From positions 103,487 to 167,486 of the forward strand of contig WACJ01000428.1 in the NCBI GenBank assembly GCA_008973525.1: a DNA stretch of 64,000 nucleotides, read 5' to 3'. Origin of the DNA: Stenopsyche tienmushanensis (lineage: Eukaryota; Arthropoda; Insecta; Trichoptera; Stenopsychidae). Of the stretch, positions 25,320 to 36,800 are shown piece after piece (positions within the stretch are counted from its first letter, which is position 1; every line of letters starts with the position of its first letter). Under the pieces are notes generated by a model that searched no databases, was not told the origin of the DNA, and worked only from the letters and a program-made list of their open reading frames with translations. The position numbers and the translations under genes were made by a program.

Positions 25320-25597
25320 GACAATACAACATGACCGATACCGATATTTAAATAAATTTATCGTTATTGATTGAAGCCATTAGATATATTTACATAGATT
25401 TGATCATTATATTCACGCTATTATCACGCTAGTACGCGTACTACATTTTAAAAACTACTGATATAGTTAGATATTTCTATGAAGTGAGATATTGATTGAT
25501 ATGAAGTAAATTAGAGCATTTTTTCTAATATTTTCGCAAGTACGCCCCGCGTCTGGCGTAAGACAATGATAAGCGCAACCCGACGGGAATGTGTTAA

Positions 25598-27023
25598 TAT
25601 ATAAAGTCAATGAGGATTGTAGCATTTTTATGGCTCTCTTTTATAGAGATGTGGCCTAATCAGTCAAATAACATATGTATATGAAATCAATAGCACATAT
25701 GGATTTAGATTTGACGATTTGTACACAAAAATACATATTTGGCAACTCAACTCCAAACCGACTATAATGTTTTTCACGATCTTTTAGGTCTATATTTTTT
25801 CTCATTCCCCTACATTAATTTGACAGTTAAAAACGATAAGGGTTCTTCGCAGCATCGTGAATTTGCAGAAATTTAACGCTTCTGTACGCGTGCATTGTCT
25901 TCCTTTTATTCTTATCCCGGTTGCTCCTCATGATTTGCTCGTGATGTTTTCACGGTGGTCAAGATGTGAAGACTGGAGATGACTTTCGAAAATTTTATAT
26001 TCTTCCTGCGTTTGAAATACGTGCAGATTCATTGGTATGTCCGAGGCGGACGAAATCGGTGGACGATGAGCATCCGTGTGCAAAATTTACATTATCCATT
26101 GAGATTGTTTATTTTCCACTCAATCCAAAGATGGAATTTTAATGCAAAAAGAATGAAAATTTACATGCTTAGAATATGTAATTGTATATAAATTCCCACA
26201 ACAATTCCCTGTGTGTTTCCCAATATTTCATACTTAAGCAGTGTGTTACGACAGCCATTTAACGTACGGATGGTTATTTTAGGAATGAAATTTATTTAAT
26301 ATCTTGCTTTTCTGGAGCCGCACTAACGGATGGCCATCATCTTCTCAGCAGGGCATTTCGTAAACCAATCATCTTTTCAATTTTGTATGCTTGTCTAATT
26401 ATCTCCTCTTTTTTATGCGCTCTTTTATTGTTATTTTTATTGAAACCTAACAAAAAACAACAGTTATTTATTCAAGAAAAATATGCATTTCGTACCCCTC
26501 GGCTTCGTTTTACCGCACAACAAATTTAACACGTCATTCATTTTTAATGAAAAAATATTAACGCCAGTCTTATTTCGCCTCGGGATGAAAACCGTCCTAA
26601 TGTGGACATATTAGGACATGTTTTACACATAAATCAAAATCAATACTTTATAACAACCCCCTTTCACTCCCCAATGAGATGATATGTGACTGCTCACACA
26701 CACAGTCTCATCCAAACCTATCAATCCTCTTTCGTCCTTTTATTCCAGTTATAGAGGACAATTTAATAATAACACTGATCGTGAACAATTGTACACAAAA
26801 ACAAGTAATATCACAAGTCAAATTCCTGCCCTAGCACATAAACATGGTTAATTTCTACAAGACCAGGTAATCAGAATATACCTGGTTTATAACGATCGAT
26901 CAGAAATATTGAATTTCCCATTTCCTAAATTCATTCAATTTAGATTTACATTCGCTGTTGAAATTACTGTTACTTTGAATTTGTCTTAAACATTTAACTC
27001 TGACTATCTAATTATTCTATAGC
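25598..27023. other. Non-coding stretch
   Basis: AT-rich, with no gene or recognisable element. Confidence 0.45.
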
Positions 27024-27758
27024 TTAACACTGTCATGGCCACATCAAAGGATAAGACCATTGAACGTATTACTTCGAATAGATGTAGTATCAGCAGCACT
27101 ATTTAAAAAAAATAAAACTGTGACAAAATAAGGCCAAAAATTGGCTTTACTGAATTTTATTTAACAGTTGCCATTTTGTAATTTATTTATTTTTTGAGCT
27201 AGGGACTATAGTGACATCTTTACTAATTATGAATTATATTGTTGGAAAGAGAAAATCTACACAGAGTAATGATGACATTGACACTAGTTATACTATTTCT
27301 TCCGAAGAAAAGAGCGATTTTGAGTCATCGAAAATCGCAACGAAAATTATAATACAGCGAGGATAGTTTGTAATTAAAATAATTAATATGGCAGATGTCA
27401 GACATCGTTAAATTTTACCAATGATGCAAAACGTCCTTTAAATCTTACCAAAAACGTTATTTTTTGATTGTCTTTTCCTGTTTTTTTTTTTTATTCACTT
27501 TTTTATGCGATTTTGGATATATTTTATATATATGTTTCAAAGTTATGCAGTTTTTAAAATCCATGGAACGCATCTTCGCTTTTTCTATGTAAGTCATAGC
27601 TTTTTTTGTGCGATTTGCGAACGCATTTACCGCACAAAAAAGGTTTAAGTGTATATGGACGATCGACGCGATTATGATGCATATGTGGTATCATGCGGCC
27701 ACTAATAGTTAAACCCGTGATGATGCAACATATGCATCACCGGCCACGAAAGTGTTAA
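27024..27758. mobile_element. TTAA element with CACTGTCGTGGCC-type ends
   Basis: TTAACACTGTCATGGCCAC at the left matches, inverted, the right end GGCCACGAAAGTGTTAA; both flanks are TTAA. Its outer parts match the 168-bp element at 30644-30811. Between about 27095 and 27650 it carries extra DNA shared with 59310-59880. This includes a short frame starting MNYIVGKRKSTQ with an acidic SSEEKSDFES run, which recalls the acidic N-terminus of piggyBac-type transposases, and a TATGCG-type repeat at 27490-27645. Confidence 0.65.
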
Positions 27759-27769
27759 TACATACTCGT

Positions 27770-27965
27770 ATTTAAAGAGGGACTGGACTTTCCAATAAAA
27801 TTAACAAGGTTATCTCGAATAGTTGCTGTCTTCTGAGGAAAACCGCTCAGTTTTTACAATTCTCCCAAACTTCTCATCGAGACGGTCGCGAAAGTACCCT
27901 ATGATACGTTCATCCTGGTGGCCCGCTGGGTAAGCGTCCTAAATGAAACTCAGAGGTCATGCTAC
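27770..27965 (-). repeat. Dispersed repeat, copy with partly open - strand
   Basis: The sequence GAGGGACTGGACTTTCCA and the following 190 bases match 35755-35955. The - strand reads YPAGHQDERIIGYFRDRL then DEKFGRIVKTERF, parallel to HPAGILNECIDERFCDRL and GRFVKTE in the other copy. It probably comes from the end of a transposon-encoded protein that I do not recognise. Confidence 0.45.
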
Positions 27966-30643
27966 CTTCAGTATGACGTATTTAAACATCAATTTTGCAT
28001 GATTCCCAAACGTAGATGAATGATTTTAGAATTTTAGAAACAAAACCACTTGTATTGGAAAAATCATTTTAAATACATCACCTTTGATATAAATCTAAAA
28101 TGATTTATATTTTCCACTTTTAGCATTCCATTCTCAGATTGTAACATCGCCAATCACATTTGTCGCCAGCAAAACTTGTTCAATCTAGGATATTTAAGTG
28201 CTTATCGCCGTCGACGCCTCCCAGGAGTCGTCTCCGTGGGAAAAGTAAGCAACAAATTATCGTCCGGTTAATTGAACAAAATACGTATTACGTGATCTCT
28301 TAATCGGTCATACGTGACTTAATCGGTTCTTCAGATCTCTTCGGCTCTATCTGGTTCCAGTTTCACCCACAGGTTAAGCATAAACAACGAGACTCCTCCT
28401 CGACATCGATATCCCGGTGCACGTTATCAATTATTATAATTGTAACAACAGCACCGATGTTAAGTCGAAGCATAATGTGCGTCGTATAACATCCATCCAA
28501 TTACTACCGATCGCGGTGAAACTTTCACAAAATCGTTTACTAATAACCACTTGTTTGTTATCCGATAGGACTCGGGCAAATAAACAACGTTTTATTGAGA
28601 TGTCGGTACAGAGTTTGTACCGCTGTTATAATTGCCCTGTACGATTGCCCGGCGTGCTTTCTTCGCCTCTGTAAATAATTGCTCAAATCTTGAGATTTCA
28701 TTTATGTCCACAGCATCTAGGACGTTATTGATTGTGCGTGAGCCAACAAGACCATCAACATCAGCTCGTACAGAAAGTTACAACGTGCTAAATTGAAATA
28801 AATGCGCTGTAATAAAGCCGTTATTCTATTACAGGTGTCAACATCGTTTCACCTGTCCTTAATGTGTTAATAAATTATAAATTATAGCTGAATGCTAAAT
28901 CCCACAATGTTATCTAAATGCACCACAATTCGTACAGAAATAATATGAAATTCAATAGAAAAATACATTGTATTTATTTATATTGGCTTAAATGTTAATG
29001 GGTTATGGTAATTTAGAAACGATCAAATAATGAGATCGGGCGTCGTTATCTATTTCCGAAAATTTCGCTTTCTTGCGATTCCCGTTAATCGGGACTAATC
29101 GCACTTTAACCCTCTTTTCAATGGGTCGATCCTCATTAATAAATTCTTCATTTCATATTTGGCTCTCGTGGCGTGTGCAGTCCCTGTGCCAAAACCTAAT
29201 TGCTAGCTTATTTCGCTTTTGATTATCCGGTGATTTATTAGACGATCAATTAAACGAGTGCTTGTGCCGCTGTTAACGATGTGCTTCTTCTGCAAGACTG
29301 TCCTCAGACGCAAATCTTGCATGTTTAAGGTATACACTTACATGAGACTGTGCGAAATTAATATTTCCTAAATTAAATGTAATTTTGATGCTCTTCCATA
29401 TGTGATGATCTCAATTTGAGGACAAATCTAATACATATTGATTTGATTTAGTTCGCAGAAAAATCTTTTGTAAATTATTATATATCATATGCGGTAGACC
29501 TGCCTTTGAGCGTTTATCGCAAAACTATAATGCCAATCGTGATTTTTTGATATCAAGCGAAAATATATGATCCGTACCATAATGTGTTAATATCAATCCA
29601 TATTTTTTAATAATTTTAAACTCGGTACATGCACGTTGTTGTTGGACATCTGATATCGCATCAGTGTTGTCATGTCAGATGTAGAGATTTGGAAGAAGAC
29701 GTGACTTGTTTTGATCTCCACGTCCTTTTATCTGGAATATCTCGATAGGCCACATTCCCGTCGCATATTTATCGTCGACCGGTGGAGGTGTTTTATATTT
29801 GGTAGCATCTAAAATTAAAATTCTGACGGTGCTCGAAATAAGGGATAGACCTGCAAGGATTGCATGCTTTTTTATCGGGAGCCAATCTCTCGAGATTTTT
29901 ACCTGATTACAACCCTCACTCCCCGCTGGGGCATCCTTGTAAATTCTAGCCGAAAAAAATAATCCTTCTGTAATTGTCTAGCATTAAAGAAGTGCTTTAT
30001 ACGGCTTTCTGTCAGGGCAGGTGATTTTTTTTGGCCTATAGACCTTCAGGCTTTTATTCCTACGGCTTATATCCCTGCGTTTGATGCGATTACGATTTAT
30101 TAAATAAAATGCAATCACCCCTTCGATGATGGCGCAACTTATTAAATATCATCATCTTATCTCTTCAGACGCTCAAAATAAATATTGCAACTATATTAGA
30201 CGTCTTCGTATCTTAAGAATTTATCAGTGAATAAACATAATCGTGTGTTTGAAGAAACTACTTCAATTCTCCTCTCTTATCTATAATGCTAATATCATCC
30301 ACACTTTAATTAAATTAAAGATTTAATACACCCTTTTAATTGCTGATCAATTCTTCAATGAGCATTTTAAACCAGCTCCTAAATTGTAGATATAAATAAA
30401 TTTAGAATGCAGGCCATATTTCCTTCGTTGATATATGAAAAGGCAATTATAGTACAGATAACCCCTATAAAACACGCTTGATAGGTTTCCAATAAATCCT
30501 GTGTTATGTGAAGCATAGAATTAGTACAAAAAACTGGGTGAGGTATCAGAAGCTCTAAGAAAATCATGTTTATTTAGAAACAATTCTTTAGAAGTTTTCG
30601 TATCGATCAGATTTGATCTCATTCAAAGGTCTTCAGCGGCATC
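27966..30643. other. Non-coding stretch
   Basis: No supported gene. Two isolated TTAA-type termini reading AATGTGTTAA occur near 28855 and 29583 in the same orientation, without partners. Confidence 0.4.
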
Positions 30644-30811
30644 TTAACACTGTCGTGACCGCATCAAAGGATCAGATCATTGAACGTATTACTTTAAATA
30701 GATGCAGCATCAATATTTGCAAATATATGATGCATATGTGGCATCATGCGACCGCCAATGATCAAACCCGTGATGATGCAACATATGCATCACCAGCCAC
30801 GAAAGTGTTAA
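30644..30811. mobile_element. 168-bp TTAA MITE
   Basis: Starts TTAACACTGTCGTGACCGCA and ends GCCACGAAAGTGTTAA, with TTAA flanks. The internal GATGCATATGTGGCATCATG and GATGATGCAACATATGCATC match the outer parts of the 27024-27758 element. It is a short non-autonomous member of the same family. Confidence 0.7.
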
Positions 30812-32639
30812 GTTCAATGCTCAAATATTTTGCAGAAAATACATTATTTTCGATTATTTAGACGAGATGAAATATTTAAAAACTTCATTATTTATAACGA
30901 TTTTTTAACGTCCTTTGAATTTTGGATTATTCCAGATGCCATTGGTATCAAATTTGTATCACCAACATGCTTGGCGAATTCTATTCATGTTCTATCTAAT
31001 AAATATATAGATCGTAATTTTAAGATTATCTTGCCAATTCGAATATCAAATAATCATGGATGCATAGTTCTAATATTCGAAGTGAAGAATTCACACTTGT
31101 GGCCAACTGCGTTGACCTAATATTATAGAATGTTTGCATTGGACATTGAATGTAATCAGGTCGCTTTAACTTTTTCTCATATGAGATTTTTCCGATGCTG
31201 TATCGATGGGTTATATGTTGAGTGTGAATTTTAATCGCAGAATGTATGCAAACACAATGCAAAACGTATCACGTCTATGTATCGCCGCGCCGCACTTTTG
31301 GCGGAAATTATCCGAATACATACATATATAGAATTTTTCTTGTCTTTGTTTAGTACAAACAACCAAAAAAAAAAACGGCAAAAATCAAATATGTGTCCTC
31401 CAATTGCAAATAATAGTCCACTATGGGATGATGTTACTTATAATGATTATAATATAAATATACATTTTTCTGTTGATCAAAAAAAGGAAACAGTAGGACC
31501 TCAATTTCCACGAAAAGTTTTATCAAAATAAATTCAGCGGTCATAATATAGGATTTATCTGGGCCCAATATCATATATTACGCCATTCGTTCGTAAGACT
31601 TGAGCCGCATTTGATAGATCCTATGAAATGTTTCGTGATCGTGTATCAATACTGTGCCCCTTTTATTGCTCTTATCGTAATTCATCTTTATTGCATCCAC
31701 ACAGTCTGCGGAAGGTTCATTGTCAAGTTTTTGATCGTGTACGTATCAAAAATGAAAGGTTAATACATTTATTGTGTTACAACAATGTAAGGTCGCGGCG
31801 TACAATCTGTCGGTCTAAATCGTTTTTTTTTTTCATTACATATAAACAGTATTTACATATTTTGTTATTCAATCTAATAACGCTTATGCAACAGAATGAC
31901 AAATTGTCCTCGTATTAAATTCGACGCCTCAAAACGACGGGCACTAAAGATACGAGATGAGAAAATATGTTGTCATTGAGGCTGTCCGAGATCCACGTCC
32001 CGTTCCCCGAACGGCTCTGTTCTGGATCACCTCGTTGTATACTATTCGAAATGCGCCTAATTTATTTACGATCCGTTAAAATAGTATATACAGGAGAGGC
32101 ATATGCGAGAGATTGCATCCGAATGTCGAAATCGGCTGCTCTTTTTGGTAGCTGACGATCTCCGGAGCGTGTATTTTTCTTATCAACCCTGACATGCCGA
32201 CATTAAGATCTGGTTGAGTGACACTTCTTGGACGTCGGAGGACCGCAAGAAGAGGCGTTAGCTTGATATCGATCTCGTTCCCAATCAAATGTCGTTTACT
32301 TCAACATAAATTTCGGATGCGTTTCTCTTAATCGCCGCCGATGGTCCTAAACATAGGCATTTTACGAGTGTCTGCGGTCACTCGCATACAGTACTGTTGG
32401 GAAAACATTGCAGATAGCAATGATTATCACTGTGTGCCTTCGCAATAGAAGCATTTTATGTGGGGATTTATGACGTTCTTATTTCAGCCTTAATCCGATT
32501 TCGAAATGCGAGCATTGACATTTAACCCTGTCGTTGCCGAGCGTGCTATGCGCGACGGCCAATACACTTGCGAAAATTATCATTCTATTTTAGACATTAT
32601 GGGACTTTTTATAAAGATCATTTTTATGTATATCTGACG
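30812..32639. other. Non-coding stretch
   Basis: No supported gene. One + frame near 31340-31531 (NSPLWDDVTYNDYNINIHFS) reads protein-like, but I could not assign it. Confidence 0.4.
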
Positions 32640-33010
32640 AGCAAAGACATATGAGGTCTGGCATTATCGTGATGAAAAACAACGCCTCGTCTGTTCGCTA
32701 ATTCTGGCCGTTTTCTGTCAATTGCATCCTTTAGATTGTCTAGTTGGAAACAATATTTTGTTGAATTGATCATTTCACCTTGCTGAAATAGCTCATAATA
32801 AACTACCCCCTTCCAGTCCCACCAAATGCATAGAAAACTGTTTTTGGATGTAGGCCAGGTTTAGCTACAGTTAAAGCTTGGTCCAAGACCGTTTACGTTG
32901 GATATTCTCATCCAACTTTCATCTCCAGTGACAAGTCTCTTCAAAAAAGGTTGGCTATTATGTCATTGGAGAAGAAGATCGCATGTATATCGCGGGTTTT
33001 TTTCAACCAT
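32640..33010 (-). pseudogene. Frameshifted mariner transposase
   Basis: On the - strand the order is KRLVTGDESWMR (first catalytic Asp), a frame change, TVAKPGLHPKTVFYAFGG, then CIWWDWKGVVYYELFQQGEM, RPELANRRGVVFHH and HDNARPH (second catalytic Asp). These are the ordered catalytic blocks of mariner transposases. Frameshifts and stops show it is dead. The N- and C-terminal parts and the inverted repeats were not found. Confidence 0.8.
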
Positions 33011-33868
33011 GGCTGTGATTAGATATGTGTTCATTTGCGAAAGAGACTTATGGGACAACCTAATATCTTTATTTTCATTCACAACACGCAACGTAACACT
33101 TGATCTGGCGGACGTTTACATATTTCGACAATAACTCGATTAATGCGAATTTCCATAATAATAATCGTTTGCACATTTAAAAAATTTTACACGTCGCATC
33201 AATGTTCAATAATGTTATGCAAGCTTCTTGACATTCTCAGAATATTGCATGAACATATTTTACATGTTTTGTTTCACACTGGTTGCGATGTGCGAACGCT
33301 GAAAGAAGAAAAGAGACGGAAAAACAATTTATAAACGCATCGACCTCGGACGAAAGACTCGTTGCGCTCATACTTTATTCATAACAAATAGACCGTTGCA
33401 TAGCCTCCCAGTACTTTGTATCGAGTCTCATAAATACAATACGTAATCTATTGTTTGTTTGAGCAGGTAGAAGAAGTCGATCGGTATTTTACACACACGT
33501 CGATGGATCTGATATTTTCATGATGAGGAATTGCCCAAGAAAGGCTTTCTCTGATGTACTCGATGCTCGGATAAGGATCGGCTCAATTTTAACCGTATTG
33601 CAGAACGTAATGAACTACGTCTTTGCATTAGTTGCGGCTCAGATTTTAACCTATTCACCCCTATTATCGGACTGCAGCCCGACGTAAAGTGCACTTCATA
33701 AATGAGACTACCGTTATCTCGCATATCCCACGCGATGCAATATTTTATGATCATTAATTGCACGTTCGAGTTTAATTGACGAATCGCAGGCTAATTGTCG
33801 AGATGTGTATTGTCGGCTTGATGGATAAACATGTGGAAATTTTAACGAATTAAATAATTTATTTTCAG

Positions 33869-36800
33869 ATCGAGAGGCTGGCTCAGTATGAGCGCTTGGC
33901 TGGAACCGGTGATGCTGGCGGTCGTCGTCGTGGCCAACGGCTCTCCGACTTGGAAAGAGTACAAGACCTATTTCCAAACGACTTCTTGGCACTGCACGAG
34001 CCTGATGTAGTTGCAGCTACTACTGGCACACTCGTAAGTTACCCTAGATTTATAGCCTATAGAATAAATTCCTCGAGCCCTTTGCGCATTCTAGCTCTTC
34101 CCGTTTGACGAAGATTGGTTGTGCTTCGTCCGTGCACAATTTCGCTTTCGTTCGTCTGATGCTGATTGGCAGCAATTGTACCGCGAGTTAACAGGTCGCT
34201 GATTCAATTATTTTAACAAGGATCAGCACCTTTGAGACGATTTAAACATCTTGGATATAAAATTGTATCAAATATTTAAGCTTATATTCCGACTTTCCAC
34301 ATAATATTACTTTACAATCTAAATTAATGCAACAAAGAAAAAGGAGTCGGAGGTATAAACAACAAAATAGCATTGACTATTGTATTATTCAGTCTTTCTT
34401 TATCAGTTTTTCTGGCCGTTATGATAAAGATCTCTGCTATATTTTCAAATGCGAAATAAAGAGCGATTCGAATATACATTTAGGCATCATATCAATCTTA
34501 TAAAGAAGAAAATTATCCTTATTCTTTCATGGAAGAAGTGTGTATGTCATTGAAATGACAAAAAATCATCAGAATTTCGGTGGTGAATCTTTCCATTAAT
34601 AAAGCTATGAAGGTGAAAATAACAAGATTTTTTCAGGAAATTTATATAGAGCATACAATATATTATATTTACGTTTTTTTTAATCGCTGATCAAAAATAA
34701 CTTTTCCATGTTATAATCTATTTTTGTCAACGAGTATTTTAACGGACTGCTGGAATTTTCTCATAATCGTTAATTGCACGTCGACGACTTCCATCTGCCC
34801 GTGCATTAACCTGTTAACATAAATCACTATGGACCATAAACTCATCGGTTGGAATGTTCTGATTATTTTGAAGATCTCAAAATTTGCCCAACCGTTCGAA
34901 TAAACCATGTGTATTCCGAGAAAATGCGTAACCAGCCCAAAGCAGGTGGATTCGGATGCCTCCTATTTGATGTGGGATTTCTTCAAACGCTGACTTCGAG
35001 ACGATATATTTGTTTTTTGTAAGGTTTTGAAATGTTTAGTGATGTAAGCATTTTAGGTGCAGACCTCGGCAGAACGAACGAACAAACATTCAGTGTGGGC
35101 GAGTCGTACGTGTAAAAATATTTCGTCCACTTAAGGCAGTGAGTCTATTAGCTGTATTGGATGGCATGCAAAATCGACCCGATTCGAGGAAAGTTTTCCT
35201 TGAAAATTCTTAAAATTGTTCACCGAGATGAAAGAAAGACTTTTTGATAATGTAGAAATTGTACACAAAACCAAACAAACGTATTTAATCAAAGGCATAA
35301 TCTACAAATAATTTGGAACAGAGAGTTGCTATGATAGAATGAGAACCTTCTCAGGCCATAATTTATGCTACAGTGACAGTTGATTTTTTATAATAAGATA
35401 TAAAATAGTTGACCCTATCTAACAATATTGAGCATGAACCTTACTGGTTCGGAGCCAGGAAGCTTTAGAAATAGAACAAGGACAAGATCATCAAATATAT
35501 ATAAAGAAGAGAGGCATATGAAGAAGTTCACTTTGCAACGTTAACAGCATTATCTTCCGTTGCCTTCTATATCGTTTTGAAATTGCCGAACTGAGCGGGT
35601 TAACCTGAAATAGAAAAGCAGTCAGTATCGAATTTGCTCGAGTAAATTGCACGTGGACGGGAAGGCACCCTCAATTGGTGTAGGAGCAAATCCAAGATGC
35701 ACTTAAGCGTGGCACGTATGTCTTTGCCCTAACACGGCAACGCCCTAGCAAGGAAAGGAGGGACTGGACTCTTTGCGTTCCAGAAAGCTCTTTCCAGTAG
35801 AATCAAAAAGGTCATCTAGAGTAGTTTTCCACTGTCTCTCAAAGAAAACTACTCAGTCTTAACAAACCTCCCACACTCCCTATTAAGACGATCGCAAAAG
35901 CGTTCGTCGATACATTCATTCAGGATACCCGCTGGGTGAGCATTCGAAATGAAACTCGATGGTAATGCAAGCGAATGAGGAGGTGAATGTATAATGCAGA
36001 TGAGACGGATGTAACTCCTTCCTGTGAGTGGATATTGAAGAGACCCATAGTTCTGCAGTGGACTGTTTGTGGCTGCACTATGATGATGATGATGATGAAT
36101 AGCATTGTAGCGAACAATACAGTTTACGTAGTTGCTCTTTAGTCCATTCAAAAGTACCACTACCTTCAATACCTAAAGATGAGAATGTTTGACGAAGATA
36201 ATAAAACATTACAGATTGATAGATATTTTGGAGCATGATTGCACTCTTCAAGAGCCAATCCATGTTGGACCCTATTGCATTAGGTTATTTTATGAGAATT
36301 TTACATCTCATGGAAAACAAATAATAAATCCTTAGTTTTAATTTAAAAAAATGAAGAAATATGTCATCCCTCAGGCTTTCGGCATGACTAACGCCTAACG
36401 TAGCTAGGTCCGCCTTGCGTAATTCGGCAGGGCGTTATTCGTTTAATTAAAGAATATCGCAAGTCTGAGTCTTCTTTTTCTGTGGGTTGATCACCCACGC
36501 TCTCCATTCTTGGGAGTCTGATTGTTCATTGAAAACGGCACACAAAGACCAGTCCTGTTTCGACAGTCTTGCTCGATCATATCATCGCGCGAATGTCCTT
36601 TTGTTCGGTCATTCTCCATACTAACGGACGAAGTGCAACAAATCAAATTTAAGCGCTATAAATTACGCAACGAACTCTCTTAGCTGTGGGCTGGAAATAG
36701 TCGTATTTATCCCATGGTTGAGGAATCGGGAATTAATCGCTCCCATCGGTGAATCGATCCGCCGTATCGCCTTGCGCCCGACGTTAAAATTGGAACCGGA

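Larger units (their letters stand above)
22809..25597. mobile_element. TTAA-flanked element with 43-bp inverted ends
   Basis: The left end starts TTAACACATTCCCGTCGGGT at 22809. The reverse complement of the right end, read from 25597, starts with the same 20 bases. By eye the match extends over about 43 bases with 3 mismatches, to a shared CATTGTCTTACGCC. Flanking TTAA on both sides is the piggyBac superfamily target duplication. No intact transposase is visible. Inside lie a TSR2-like open frame (23499-23789, +), a weakly piggyBac-like frame (24344-24574, -) and a BESS-like frame (25197-25319, +). Confidence 0.7.

Noticed and set aside
30830..31120. 96-codon frame that could be an exon
   Set aside because: No recognisable motif or flanking splice sites; the start lies next to a MITE.
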